DNA from: Cyclobacteriaceae bacterium
GTDB taxonomy: Bacteria; Bacteroidota; Bacteroidia; Cytophagales; Cyclobacteriaceae
Assembly (NCBI GenBank): GCA_003565295.1
Contig: PXCO01000254.1
Coordinates: 1-64,000, forward strand
Direction of reading: 5' to 3'
Length of the DNA stretch: 64,000 bases
Within the stretch, counting starts at the first letter, position 1. Each line of letters starts with the position of its first letter. Positions 17,832-27,070 of the stretch are shown here, in pieces. The notes under the pieces are model-generated. The model did no database searches. It had not been told where the DNA came from and saw only the letters and a list, made by a program, of their open reading frames with translations. Made by a program: the position numbers and the translations under genes.

Positions 17832-18659
17832 ATGATGTTTTCTTCCCTTTCCAAATCCCGCCTAGCCCATATCGTTTTTGAACATGATGACAGGGCATCT
17901 AAGACCTTTGACGTGGTGCTTTTGGTAGCTATTCTTTTAAGCGTGGGTATCGTCATTTTGGATTCTGTTAGGGATTTTCATGATCAATATGGTCATGTTT
18001 TTTATTTACTGGAATGGGGCTTTACCTTTCTCTTTACCATTGAATACGGCTTGAGACTTTGGCTGAGTAAGCGGAAATCAGGCTATGTATTCAGTTTTTT
18101 TGGTCTTGTCGATTTATTGGCCATTATCCCCACTTACCTGAGTATTTTCTTTATCAATACCCAGTTTTTGGTGGTGATCCGTTCATTGAGATTACTAAGG
18201 GTGATCAGGGTATTGAAACTCGGGAGGTATGTGAAGGATGCTGAATTCCTAGCTGAAGCACTAAGGGCAAGCCGGGCTAAAATCCAGATTTTTATCGCTT
18301 CGATGATTACGATAGTATTGATAGCGGGAACAGTTATGTATATTATAGAGGGGCCAGAAAGTGGTTTTACAAGTATCCCCATGTCCATGTATTGGGCAAT
18401 AGTCACACTGACAACCGTAGGTTTCGGAGACATTACACCTTTAACTCCGATCGGGAAGTTTTTGGCCTCCATCATCATGCTGATGGGCTATGGCATCATT
18501 GCAGTTCCCACGGGGATTGTTACCTCTGAAATGACTCAGGCTAAAAGCAGGAGAAAAATGGCCACGGCCAGGTTGTGTCGTAAATGCGAACAATTGGTCA
18601 TGGACAAAGAAGCATATTTTTGTAAGCATTGTGGGGAAGAGCTGCCGGCATTAAAGTAG
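17832..18659 (+). CDS. Voltage-gated potassium channel with C-terminal zinc ribbon
   Basis: The 275-residue six-helix channel has an arginine-rich S4 voltage sensor (RSLRLLRVIRVLKLGRYV near residues 118-135) and a pore loop with the potassium filter TLTTVGFGDITP. After S6 the tail carries CRKC and CKHC thirteen residues apart, a small zinc ribbon uncommon in plain Kv-type bacterial channels. It is convergent with trkA, only two bases apart, so a potassium leak channel and a potassium uptake system sit tail to tail. No separate RCK domain is present. Confidence 0.92.
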   Translation: MMFSSLSKSRLAHIVFEHDDRASKTFDVVLLVAILLSVGIVILDSVRDFHDQYGHVFYLLEWGFTFLFTIEYGLRLWLSKRKSGYVFSFFGLVDLLAIIPTYLSIFFINTQFLVVIRSLRLLRVIRVLKLGRYVKDAEFLAEALRASRAKIQIFIASMITIVLIAGTVMYIIEGPESGFTSIPMSMYWAIVTLTTVGFGDITPLTPIGKFLASIIMLMGYGIIAVPTGIVTSEMTQAKSRRKMATARLCRKCEQLVMDKEAYFCKHCGEELPALK

Positions 18660-18661
18660 GG

Positions 18662-19351
18662 TTATTCCTCGAGCTTAAGTATAGCCTGAATATCCTTTAT
18701 ATGCCCAAAAAGCAATAAGATATCCCCTTTCTCAATCTTAGTATTCGCTGTCACTACTCCTGTAACCTTTTTACTTTTTGCCTTCACTCCAAAAATATTC
18801 GGTTTCTCTTCCATCTTGATTAACGTAAGGATGTTAATGTTATAGTCTTGACGGATTTTAGTTTCAGCGATGGTAAGTCCCACATACCTTTTTGGTGCTT
18901 TTACCTCGATAATATTGTAATCGTCAGAAACATCCAAGGAGTCTAGAACCCCCTTCATCTGTAGGCTCTTGGCCATTCTTTCAGCAGAATCTTCTTCAGG
19001 ATGGAGAATTTCATCTACTCCAATGGCCTGGATTACTGTCTCGTGTACCTTATTTATAGACCTGGATATAAGCCGTTTAATCTGGAGTTGTTTAAAAAGG
19101 GCAGTCACCATAATCGAGGCACCAAAGTCTTCCCCTATGGCAATAATCACTGCATCAGCTTCCCTACAGGGAAGATTTTTGACCGCATGAAGGTCAGTAG
19201 CGTCCATGACAATCGCATGGGTGACTTTGTCTTTGATCGCCTCCACCTTGTCTTCGCTGGCATCAACGCCTATCACTTCATGGCCATAACTTGTCAGCCT
19301 GGCAGCCAGGTGTCCTCCGAAATTCCCCAATCCTACTATGATATATTTCAT
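18662..19351 (-). CDS. trkA: TrkA/KtrA-type potassium uptake regulatory subunit
   Basis: This 229-residue cytoplasmic protein has an RCK_N Rossmann domain (YIIVGLGNFGGHLAARL, then EVIGVDASEDKVEAI) that binds NAD(H) or ATP/ADP, and an RCK_C domain after about residue 135. It forms the gating ring of the TrkH/KtrB channel. It lies 17 bases downstream of trkH on the same strand. One RCK pair in 229 residues is the Ktr type rather than the doubled E. coli TrkA. Confidence 0.94.
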   Translation of the reverse strand: MKYIIVGLGNFGGHLAARLTSYGHEVIGVDASEDKVEAIKDKVTHAIVMDATDLHAVKNLPCREADAVIIAIGEDFGASIMVTALFKQLQIKRLISRSINKVHETVIQAIGVDEILHPEEDSAERMAKSLQMKGVLDSLDVSDDYNIIEVKAPKRYVGLTIAETKIRQDYNINILTLIKMEEKPNIFGVKAKSKKVTGVVTANTKIEKGDILLLFGHIKDIQAILKLEE

Positions 19352-19368
19352 AATCCTGAATAAATTGA

Positions 19369-21180
19369 TTAAGTGATGAAAACCCCCTCCTCAGGGTACT
19401 TGTACCTGAGTGTTTTGGCTTTTCTGATAAAAGCCACCAATACGGTGAGGGTTCCTACCCTTCCCAAAAACATGATAATGGTCACAACGATTTTACTACC
19501 TATGGACAAATCTCCCGTAATTCCCAAACTCAATCCCACCGTGGAGAATGCAGAGAATATTTCAAAAGCCACACTCACCAAAGTCATTTGAGGATCAAAC
19601 AGCAGCACCAGAAACACCCCTAAACCGATCACCAAAAAAGACAAAAGAATTACAGCAAATGCTTTTCTCAAGGTTTCGTTGCCTATCTGCCTTTTAAATA
19701 TTTCCACACGGTCTTTTCCTCTGGCAATACTTATGGCATTGAGTACCGCCACTGCGATGGTGCTGGTTTTCAGGCCCCCTCCTGTAGAACCCGGTGAGGC
19801 GCCTATCCACATCAATATCAAGTAAATGAGGATTGTAGGCAAGGCCAAAGCTGACATGTCCACAGTGTTGAACCCTGCCGTCCTTGGAGTCACGGAACCA
19901 AAAAAAGCAGTGACAAATTTCCCATAACCGGAAAGCCCTTTCAAAGTATGCTCTGCCTCAAAAACCCAAAAAGTGACAAAGCCGAGAACCAATAGGATGG
20001 TAGTGGTATAAACAATCAACCTGATGTTGACATTGACTACCCTTGAGGCATGTCTATATTCTTCTTCACCGGTAATCAGTTTTTTGGTGCCGACCATTAC
20101 GTGCTTGAGGTAATTGTAATATCCTAAAACTACGGGAAATCCGATTCCACCCAAAATGATGACCAAGGCAATGATCAGATGGACAGTATATTGATCTTGG
20201 AATCCCATCTCATAAAGTCCATCACTCAAAATGGAAAAACCAGCGTTGCAAAAACCGGAAACCGAATGAAAAATCGAGAAGAAAAATTGGTCGCCCACAT
20301 GATCAAACAATCCCTCATCTACAAAGGAAAAAATCAGCAAAGCCGCCATACTTTCTGTAATCAAGGTGAACAGGATTATTTTCAATAGTGTAGAATTGAT
20401 TGCTCCAATATTTTCCTCATTGATATAATCCTTAAGAAAAAGTTGGTTTTGCAAGGAAAATGAACCCTTGAAAAAAAACCCAAAAAAAGAGGTGAAAGTC
20501 ATCATTCCAAGCCCCCCCACTTGAAAGAGGATAAGAATAAAGAGTTGCCCCAGAAAGGTGAAATCTGTTGCTGTGTCTAAGACTATAAGCCCGGTAACGC
20601 ATACAGCAGAAGTGGAAGTGAACAAAGCATCAATGAAGCTAATTCCGTTGGTAGTGGCATTGGGAAGCGATAAAAGGGCTGTACCTATTAGAATTACTAC
20701 TATGAAACTTAAGATAAACACCAAAGCTGGATGGATATTAAGCTGGTTCACAGAGAGGCTTAACTTGCTCACCTCAACAATAAATAACAAAAAGACCAGG
20801 ACTGAAATAAAAATTTTTTCTTGCACCTCTCCAAATTGATTTAGGTATGTAGAAGATGCTAATAGATCAAAATACAAAATAGTACCCAAAGACAATAAAA
20901 AAAAAATGAATGAATCTAAAACAACCTTTATCCAAGAATACCTTTCCTCCTTAGATACCAGCTTAATGGAATAAGCAATGGTCATCAAAACTAAGATCAT
21001 CCCGAAACCATAATATAACCATCCCTCCAGAAACTCATCTGAAACACCTACTTCGTAAGTAACAATGAATATTGCCAGAGCAGAAAGCAGAGAAATTATA
21101 ATATCATTTATAAAGAAAATTTTTTTCTTTAGAATAATTCTTTGATCCGCACTAATAAATCCAAAAATACTGAATATCAT
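19369..21180 (-). CDS. trkH: TrkH/KtrB-type potassium transporter
   Basis: This 603-residue inner-membrane protein carries the four pore-loop repeats of the family: TSAVCVTGLI, VSGFCNAGFS, SVTPRTAGFNT and FSTVGLSLGI, each with the filter glycine. The core begins near residue 155. About 150 residues ahead of it form extra membrane helices, so this is longer than the usual 440-480 residue KtrB. Together with TrkA it forms a sodium- or proton-driven potassium uptake system. Confidence 0.94.
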   Translation of the reverse strand: MIFSIFGFISADQRIILKKKIFFINDIIISLLSALAIFIVTYEVGVSDEFLEGWLYYGFGMILVLMTIAYSIKLVSKEERYSWIKVVLDSFIFFLLSLGTILYFDLLASSTYLNQFGEVQEKIFISVLVFLLFIVEVSKLSLSVNQLNIHPALVFILSFIVVILIGTALLSLPNATTNGISFIDALFTSTSAVCVTGLIVLDTATDFTFLGQLFILILFQVGGLGMMTFTSFFGFFFKGSFSLQNQLFLKDYINEENIGAINSTLLKIILFTLITESMAALLIFSFVDEGLFDHVGDQFFFSIFHSVSGFCNAGFSILSDGLYEMGFQDQYTVHLIIALVIILGGIGFPVVLGYYNYLKHVMVGTKKLITGEEEYRHASRVVNVNIRLIVYTTTILLVLGFVTFWVFEAEHTLKGLSGYGKFVTAFFGSVTPRTAGFNTVDMSALALPTILIYLILMWIGASPGSTGGGLKTSTIAVAVLNAISIARGKDRVEIFKRQIGNETLRKAFAVILLSFLVIGLGVFLVLLFDPQMTLVSVAFEIFSAFSTVGLSLGITGDLSIGSKIVVTIIMFLGRVGTLTVLVAFIRKAKTLRYKYPEEGVFIT

Positions 21181-21275
21181 CTCATTATAAACAGCTATTA
21201 ATCGGCAAAATCTGTCTACCGGGAAGGCAGTATGTCTTGTAAATAATAATCATCTCGCTATGTGTCATTCTTTGC
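21181..21275 (+). repeat. Possible diverged copy of the intergenic repeat
   Basis: ATAATCATCTCGCTATGTGT and the following bases to CATGC align with GATAATCATCCCCCCGTGTGT...CATGC of copy A at roughly 70 percent by eye, in the same orientation. The 36-base core is not present. It lies just upstream of trkH. Similarity is suggestive only. Confidence 0.35.
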
Positions 21276-21494
21276 ATGCACAAATTCTTCTAATTTTAAT
21301 TTTCAAAGAAAAGAAAAAATTAGACGAATTTAAGACCATATTTGAATATTTATTTTGCAAAAAACTTTAATGCCCTCTGGCAATTTGAATAAAGAATAAC
21401 AGGTCCAATCATGTGGGTTTCTTAAAACCTATTTTTTTATCTTAAGCAGCCCCTTTTTCTTAATATATGCCTGCCGAACCCTTTATGGCTTTGG

Positions 21495-21512
21495 TTACCT
21501 GACGCCAGGTAA
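21495..21512. repeat. Short inverted repeat between trkH and ABC operon
   Basis: TTACCTG and CAGGTAA are perfect seven-base arms around ACGC. There is no T-run, so it is not a terminator. It could be a protein-binding site or a chance palindrome. The rest of the 21276-21528 interval shows nothing I can name. Confidence 0.35.
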
Positions 21513-21528
21513 GTCAACTATAACCAAT

Positions 21529-21558
21529 AAAAAAAGGAGCCTAAAGACTCCTTTTTTT
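21529..21558 (-). terminator. Terminator of the NEW3/ABC operon
   Basis: AAAAAAAGGAG (21529-21539) and CTCCTTTTTTT (21548-21558) form an eleven-pair stem with an eight-base loop. Read on the minus strand it lies 22 bases after the permease stop and ends in a T-run. Confidence 0.85.
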
Positions 21559-21579
21559 CAGTACTAGGTAATTTTCAAC

Positions 21580-22635
21580 CTAACGAGACCTAACCTCCCT
21601 GCGCATAAAAGAATAATAGGCCAAAGCAAAACAGGACACGGTTGCCAATACCAACCCTGTCATTTGCGCCCAAACCAAAAGCAGGCTCTGACCCAGTGGT
21701 AAGGGACTGGGCACCGTGCCCACCACTTGCTCGGTGGTCAAAGGCCCTAGACTTCTAATCGATGGCATCAGGAGGGTTGTGGTGGCGTCACTGTAGAGCT
21801 GGCTGGGAACTACTCGCATCAAATTGGTGATGAATTGCTGATACCGGACCATTTGATCGGGAGTGGCAAATTGCCCAGGAGCAGTAGCATTTGCAATGAA
21901 ATTGACGATGATCCCGTAAAAAACCGTAATGAAAAGCCAGACGGCAATCGTACAGAGAGCAGATGTAGCTGCCTGCTTAAATTTCACGGAAAATAAAATG
22001 GACAAATTCATCCAGAATCCCACATAGCATATGGTCACAAAAGTGAAAATCAGGATACGCAAAAACTCCTCAGGGGTGGGCGGAATTCCTATTTTCACTA
22101 TTCCAATACTCATAAATATCAAGGTAAGCCCGGTAAACAAGGCTGAAATCACGATAAGTCCTCCTGCAAACTTTGCATTGAGCCATTGGTCCCTGTACAA
22201 TGGCTGGGACAGCACCCTGGCCATGGTTCCCCGGTTTTGTTCTGAGTTGATGGCATCAAACCCTAGCCCTATCCCAAGCAAAGGGCCAAGGAAACTGATA
22301 AAGACCACAAATGAGGGCAATCCTGAACCTGAGGCAGAGAACAACTTCAAAAAGAAGAAACTGCCTTCGGGGGCATTGGCTGAAACTGCATCTTTGAAAT
22401 GCATCAAACCAGTAATCAAGGAACCTGCACAAGCTATGGTAATGATTGCCACCAAAATCACCAATCTCCAACTCCGTATATGATCTGCTACTTCCTTATT
22501 CACGATCACCCAAAAGGGAGAGGTCACTTTGGACGAAAGCTCATTTGTCTTAGCTTGGGTTTTTGTTTGGTGCAATGAAAGGGAAGGTAAACTTATGCCT
22601 GCTATGTAATGCTTAGCTTGATTGATCAACTTCAT
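21580..22635 (-). CDS. ABC-2 type transporter permease
   Basis: The roughly 351-residue protein has six or so membrane segments with a long periplasmic loop. The segment NSEQNRGTMARVLSQPLYRD, just after the second helix, is the usual cytoplasmic coupling signature of NosY/GldF-like ABC-2 permeases. The ATG at 22635 (MKLINQAKHY) overlaps the end of the ATPase gene by 23 bases. The ORF start at 22674 would overlap further and is less likely. It should pair with the ATPase to export or remodel an unknown envelope component. Confidence 0.88.
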   Translation of the reverse strand: MKLINQAKHYIAGISLPSLSLHQTKTQAKTNELSSKVTSPFWVIVNKEVADHIRSWRLVILVAIITIACAGSLITGLMHFKDAVSANAPEGSFFFLKLFSASGSGLPSFVVFISFLGPLLGIGLGFDAINSEQNRGTMARVLSQPLYRDQWLNAKFAGGLIVISALFTGLTLIFMSIGIVKIGIPPTPEEFLRILIFTFVTICYVGFWMNLSILFSVKFKQAATSALCTIAVWLFITVFYGIIVNFIANATAPGQFATPDQMVRYQQFITNLMRVVPSQLYSDATTTLLMPSIRSLGPLTTEQVVGTVPSPLPLGQSLLLVWAQMTGLVLATVSCFALAYYSFMRREVRSR

Positions 22636-23581
22636 GGGAAGTGGTATTTTCAAAATAACGTTGATAAATATCATCTAAACCGTAGGTTTTTTTGCTCAAA
22701 TGGGTCAATTGAGCTCCTGATGCCATTATGGCATTTGCTATTGCCGCTGTGTTGTCCGCGGAGCAGCCAATGTGTAAAAGCCCCTCCGCGAGCAGGGTCA
22801 CTTCTTCCACTCCGGGTATCTTACTGAGATTTTCCCGTAGTACCGGATCCTGGAATTCATCCCCTATTTTAGCTTCTATGAGATAGGGGTGCTTAGCAAT
22901 CAATTGAGAGGATAGAGACTCCACATCTCCTGATGCTATGAGTTTCCCAGTCACAAACAACCCGACCCGGGTACAAATTTGCTGAACCTGATGCAAATGG
23001 TGGGAAGATAGCAATACGGTAAGCCCTTTTTCCCTGCTGAGGTGAAGAATCAATTCCAGCAGCTCCTTTACTCCCTTGGGATCTATGCCGAGCGTAGGCT
23101 CATCAAGAATGATCACCTCAGGGTCTTTTACCAATACATCGGCAAGCCCTAACCTTTGCCTCATCCCTCTGGAATATTTACCCACCTTTTTCTCTGCATG
23201 AGCTCCAAGCCCAACTTTATTTAATAGTTCGGCAGCTTTTGGATAAGCTTGTTGATCACTTTGGCCATTAAGCCTGGCCGTGAAGAGAAGATTCTCAAAA
23301 CCGGTCAGATCATCATAAAAGCCCACATCCTCTGGCAGGTATCCTACTTTTCGTTTTACTTCCACAGGATGCCTGGTGGCATCAAGTCCGCAGACCTTCA
23401 CGCTACCTCCACTGGGTTCAGTGAGCCCTAGCATCATAAGGATAGTAGTGGACTTCCCGGCACCATTAGGTCCTAGAAGTCCAAATACTTCACCCTTTTG
23501 GATGGTAAGGTTGAGGTCATCTACAGCCTTGAAGTCCCCATAGCATTTACTAAGGTTTTCAAGTTCGATTACCGGATCCAC
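22613..23581 (-). CDS. ABC transporter ATP-binding protein
   Basis: This 322-residue ATPase has Walker A GPNGAGKST, signature YSRGMRQRLGLA and Walker B VIILDEPTLGID, followed by the H-loop SSHHLHQV. The C-terminal 100 residues form the regulatory extension seen in CcmA/NosF-type exporters. It lies three bases after the NEW3 gene and overlaps the permease gene, so the three are one unit. Confidence 0.95.
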   Translation of the reverse strand: MDPVIELENLSKCYGDFKAVDDLNLTIQKGEVFGLLGPNGAGKSTTILMMLGLTEPSGGSVKVCGLDATRHPVEVKRKVGYLPEDVGFYDDLTGFENLLFTARLNGQSDQQAYPKAAELLNKVGLGAHAEKKVGKYSRGMRQRLGLADVLVKDPEVIILDEPTLGIDPKGVKELLELILHLSREKGLTVLLSSHHLHQVQQICTRVGLFVTGKLIASGDVESLSSQLIAKHPYLIEAKIGDEFQDPVLRENLSKIPGVEEVTLLAEGLLHIGCSADNTAAIANAIMASGAQLTHLSKKTYGLDDIYQRYFENTTSHEVDQSS

Positions 23582-23584
23582 TGC

Positions 23585-24748
23585 TTACCTCCTTCCGTAT
23601 TTTTTGAAGAGTTGAAAAACACCACCAAAAACCCCAAGGATGAGCATGATCCCCAACCATCCCCAAACCACTGGAGTTTTCACGGAAACCCTGAATGCAG
23701 CTTTCTCTGAAACATCTGGGTTATTAGCCTCAAGGGTGGCCATATAATCTCCGGCTATGGCTTTTTTAGAGGCCTGAATGGTGGCAAACACCTTGGAGCT
23801 TTCCCCGGGCTCAAGGCTCTTGATTTCATTGGGCTCAAAAATCACATCCCAATCCACAGGGGCTCTCTTATCCAGCTTAATGTCATTGACCGTGGAAGAA
23901 CCATTATTTTTCACCAGCAATTCCAATCGTTTATTCCCTCCCGCCGTCACACTTGTGCTCAATAATCCGGAGGGAGTGGTCAATTCAATTTCATAACTGC
24001 CCTTTATAGCAGCTTCCAGTTCGAGGTCAGCAGAGGTGGATCTGGTCACCGCCTGAACGGGGATTTTGTAAGTGCCGGCTTTGATCTTTTTTGGCGGGGT
24101 AATTTCGACTGCCACATCAAGGGTTTGATTGGCATCAATATTCACTGAACTTACCTGCTTCCCGTTGGCCCGAAAGTTCACATTCCAACCTCTGGGTGCA
24201 TCAGACCTCAGGGCATAGAATTGGGGTTCGGAGGTCATGTTACGGAGCTTGGCATTAAACGAAAAAGTGGAATTGGAATGCCCCTCCACATTGGGTTGGG
24301 TGCTGGTGAATTCCGTCTTAAAGGTACCCGTTTCAGAAACCGTAACCATTAATGGTAAAGAGGTAAGGCCCTGAGCAATTACCTGAAACTTATACACCCC
24401 CTTTTCCACTTGGTGGGGCACATCCACTTTTAAGGAAAGGGTTTTCTTTTCACCTGGCATCACGGCCACCTTTCCTATGGTCCATCCGCCCGATTTCAAT
24501 GAATACTCCCAACCCTCAGGTATTCCTGATAATGAAACCCCTACATTTTTTATGGTAGAGGTATTGTTAATCACATCCACACTATAGTCAATTGACTCCC
24601 CGGGTGAAACAGTGATTTCAGGGTAGGGCGTATACAAAGCCACGGAATTAGCTACAGCCTCGTGGCCACCAAAAGACATCATCCACATTACGTGGGCCAT
24701 ACAAATCAAGAACATTTTTGTACGAGTGGACAGTAAAAAACCTTTCAT
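23585..24748 (-). CDS. NEW3-domain membrane-anchored protein
   Basis: The 387-residue protein has a signal peptide, then three immunoglobulin-like NEW3 (alpha-galactosidase-associated) beta domains, shown by recurring patterns such as VSPGESIDYSVDVINNTS, NSTFSFNAKLRNMTSEP and TAGGNKRLELLVKNNGSST. A single transmembrane helix (WGWLGIMLILGVFGGVFQLF) ends it. It would sit outside the inner membrane, facing the periplasm, anchored at the C-terminus. As first gene of an operon with an ABC ATPase and permease it is probably the extracytoplasmic partner of that transporter. Confidence 0.85.
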   Translation of the reverse strand: MKGFLLSTRTKMFLICMAHVMWMMSFGGHEAVANSVALYTPYPEITVSPGESIDYSVDVINNTSTIKNVGVSLSGIPEGWEYSLKSGGWTIGKVAVMPGEKKTLSLKVDVPHQVEKGVYKFQVIAQGLTSLPLMVTVSETGTFKTEFTSTQPNVEGHSNSTFSFNAKLRNMTSEPQFYALRSDAPRGWNVNFRANGKQVSSVNIDANQTLDVAVEITPPKKIKAGTYKIPVQAVTRSTSADLELEAAIKGSYEIELTTPSGLLSTSVTAGGNKRLELLVKNNGSSTVNDIKLDKRAPVDWDVIFEPNEIKSLEPGESSKVFATIQASKKAIAGDYMATLEANNPDVSEKAAFRVSVKTPVVWGWLGIMLILGVFGGVFQLFKKYGRR

Positions 24749-24777
24749 AATCTTTTAACATCTGGTTGTACAAGCAC

Positions 24778-24785
24778 CAAAACTA
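24778..24785 (-). promoter_or_regulatory. Promoter -7 box for the NEW3/ABC operon
   Basis: On the minus strand TAGTTTTG matches TAnnTTTG exactly, with a TTTTTT tract about 20 bases upstream. It lies 29 bases before the NEW3 gene start. The rest of the 24749-25054 interval is AT-rich and shows nothing else I can name. Confidence 0.55.
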
Positions 24786-25054
24786 AATAAGCGGGAAAAA
24801 ATAGTAAATGCCAGAAATGTTAAAAATTGTTAAAGAATTAAATTTGGCCATTACAATATCCCCTGTCAATATCATGCATTAAATAAAAAACCGCAGGCAA
24901 TAAATAAAGAACATCCCTTTTATACGGCAATGCACGCACTAATCAAGGCCAACCTAAGGAGCTAAAAAGAATTCCCCAGCATTGAAAGGAAGCTTCTTAA
25001 AAATCCACATAACTCCTTATATTGCCATTCGTCCAACAACGGTAAATCGGATCC

Positions 25055-25909
25055 ATGCCAGCACCAAAAATCATAGAATGCCCTAGAGATGCCCTTCAGG
25101 GGCTTAAAGTATTTGTGCCCACCGATAAAAAAATTGAATGGATTAATACCTTGCTGAAAGTGGGGTTTGACACCCTGGATTTCGGTGCTTTTGTGAGCCC
25201 CAAAGCCGTACCGCAAATGAGTGACACGGAGGCTGTGCTGGAGGGCATGGACCTATCGGTGAGCAGAACCAAGCTCCTCGCCATAGTGGCAAATATCAAA
25301 GGTGCCATCAGGGCAGGCATTTATTCCCAAATCCGATATCTAGGATTTCCCCTCTCCCTGTCTGAAACATTTCAACTGAGGAACACCAATAAAACCATCG
25401 CGCAAGCAAAGACTGAAATGTATGGTATCCAAGACCTATGTTTGAAAAATGACCAGGAATTAGTGGTTTATTTGAGCATGGGGTTTGGAAATCCATATGG
25501 TGATCCCTTCCATCCTGAAATGGTATATGCGCTAGTAGAAGAATTGTCGGGCAAAGGCATACGTACCTTATCCTTTGCTGACACAGTAGGGATTGCCCAA
25601 AAAAATGACATCATGGAATTGGTGGCCAACAGCGCCCCACATTTCCCGGAGGTAGAATTTGGTGTGCATTTACACAGCAGGACAGAACATAGCCGGGAGA
25701 AAATTCAGGCCGCTTACGATGCCGGGTGCAGAAGGTTTGATGGAGTAATCAATGGTAAGGGAGGTTGCCCCATGGCCAAGGACGAATTGATGGGTAACAT
25801 ACCCACGGAAACCATCATTACGGTTTTGGAAGATAAGGGACATGTTTTAAATTTTAACGCTGAGGCGCTAGAACAAGGGAAAAAAATTGCGGGAGAAATT
25901 TTTAGATGA
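25055..25909 (+). CDS. Hydroxymethylglutaryl-CoA lyase
   Basis: This TIM-barrel enzyme of the HMGL family (284 residues) cleaves HMG-CoA to acetyl-CoA and acetoacetate in leucine breakdown. The metal and substrate residues are visible: CPRDALQG near the start, the HxH metal pair in GVHLHSRTEH, and the catalytic-cysteine loop NGKGGCPMAKDEL. The shortened N-terminus, IIECPRD rather than ITEVGPRDG, is the Bacteroidetes form. No other leucine-degradation gene is next to it. Confidence 0.92.
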   Translation: MPAPKIIECPRDALQGLKVFVPTDKKIEWINTLLKVGFDTLDFGAFVSPKAVPQMSDTEAVLEGMDLSVSRTKLLAIVANIKGAIRAGIYSQIRYLGFPLSLSETFQLRNTNKTIAQAKTEMYGIQDLCLKNDQELVVYLSMGFGNPYGDPFHPEMVYALVEELSGKGIRTLSFADTVGIAQKNDIMELVANSAPHFPEVEFGVHLHSRTEHSREKIQAAYDAGCRRFDGVINGKGGCPMAKDELMGNIPTETIITVLEDKGHVLNFNAEALEQGKKIAGEIFR

Positions 25910-25951
25910 ATTCATTTCCATTTTTTCCCCCATAATAACCTAAAAATCCCC

Positions 25952-27070
25952 TTACTCCAAACTGGCGTATTTTTTACCTGGCAAAGCCTTGATGAAACCT
26001 TGAAACTCCAGGTTCAACAACTTAGCGGCCAATATGGATAGTGGTAAGGAAGTTTCCCAACTTAACTTATCGATTTCCATGGCACCTTTTTCAATTAAGG
26101 TTTCCATAATGCAGCGCTCCGCTTGTTCAAGATTGTCCAGGTTAACCTTAATCGTCGGTACTGGCTCCTGGTGGGGTTTATGCCAGGACAGAGTCTCTTC
26201 CAATTCACGGGGTCCCATGTAAATTCCTGCTTTCATACTACGAATCAGGTTATTACAACCTTCGCTAAAGGTGCTTTGTAAATTTCCTGGTACAGCAAAC
26301 ACCTCCCTGTTATAACTGTAGGCTATTTCAGCGGTAATGAGTGCTCCCCCTTTTTTAGCAGCTTCCACCACGATCAATGCGTCGGAAAGGCCCGCTATGA
26401 TTCTGTTTCTTTGAGGAAAATTACTGGGATTAAGTGCAGCGGTGGCGGGGTACTCGGATACCAGCCCACCAATTTTCATCATTTGGGCAGCTATGGGTTT
26501 ATGGTGGGCAGGGTAAATCCTCTCAATTGGGGTTCCCAGAACGCCAATAGTTGGCAAATCGTATTGCAAGGCAGCCCTGTGAGCTTCCACATCTATTCCA
26601 TAAGCCAATCCACTGATTACCGTTGGTTGATAAGGTGCAAGTTCTTCTACGATTTTGGAAGTGATCGATTTACCGTAGGTAGTGGCATTCCTGGTCCCCA
26701 CTATGCCAATGCTCCTGGTGGGATTTAAGTCTACATTTCCTTTCAAAAAAAGTAATATGGGGGCATCCGAAAGCCCTTTGAGCCTCTTGGGATACATGGG
26801 GTCCCAATACGAAAGCATTCGAATACCCGACTTGTCGGCTTCCTCGATCAATGCTGCTGCCTGTTTCAAATAGTTGCCCTTATCCGTCTGTAAAGCTAGA
26901 AGTTTCGGCCCCACCCCGGGTATTTTGCCTGCCTTGCCCTTAGGCATTTCAAAAAATCTCCTTGCCGATCCGCTATAACTAACAATGTTTTTATAAACGC
27001 CAGGGCCGATTTTAGGCATTAGACTTAACGCCACATTGTAAAGCATTTCATCTTCAGTGGGCTTCGTCAT
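25952..27070 (-). CDS. dprA: DNA-processing protein DprA/Smf
   Basis: DprA protects incoming single-stranded DNA and loads RecA during natural transformation. The 372-residue protein has a helix-hairpin-helix segment (KIPGVGPKLLAL), the Rossmann core with GIVGTRNATTYGKSI, ISGLAYGIDVEAHRAAL and NRIIAGLSDALIVVEAAKKG, and a C-terminal winged helix near residues 305-370. It overlaps the upstream merR-type gene by 17 bases. Confidence 0.95.
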   Translation of the reverse strand: MTKPTEDEMLYNVALSLMPKIGPGVYKNIVSYSGSARRFFEMPKGKAGKIPGVGPKLLALQTDKGNYLKQAAALIEEADKSGIRMLSYWDPMYPKRLKGLSDAPILLFLKGNVDLNPTRSIGIVGTRNATTYGKSITSKIVEELAPYQPTVISGLAYGIDVEAHRAALQYDLPTIGVLGTPIERIYPAHHKPIAAQMMKIGGLVSEYPATAALNPSNFPQRNRIIAGLSDALIVVEAAKKGGALITAEIAYSYNREVFAVPGNLQSTFSEGCNNLIRSMKAGIYMGPRELEETLSWHKPHQEPVPTIKVNLDNLEQAERCIMETLIEKGAMEIDKLSWETSLPLSILAAKLLNLEFQGFIKALPGKKYASLE

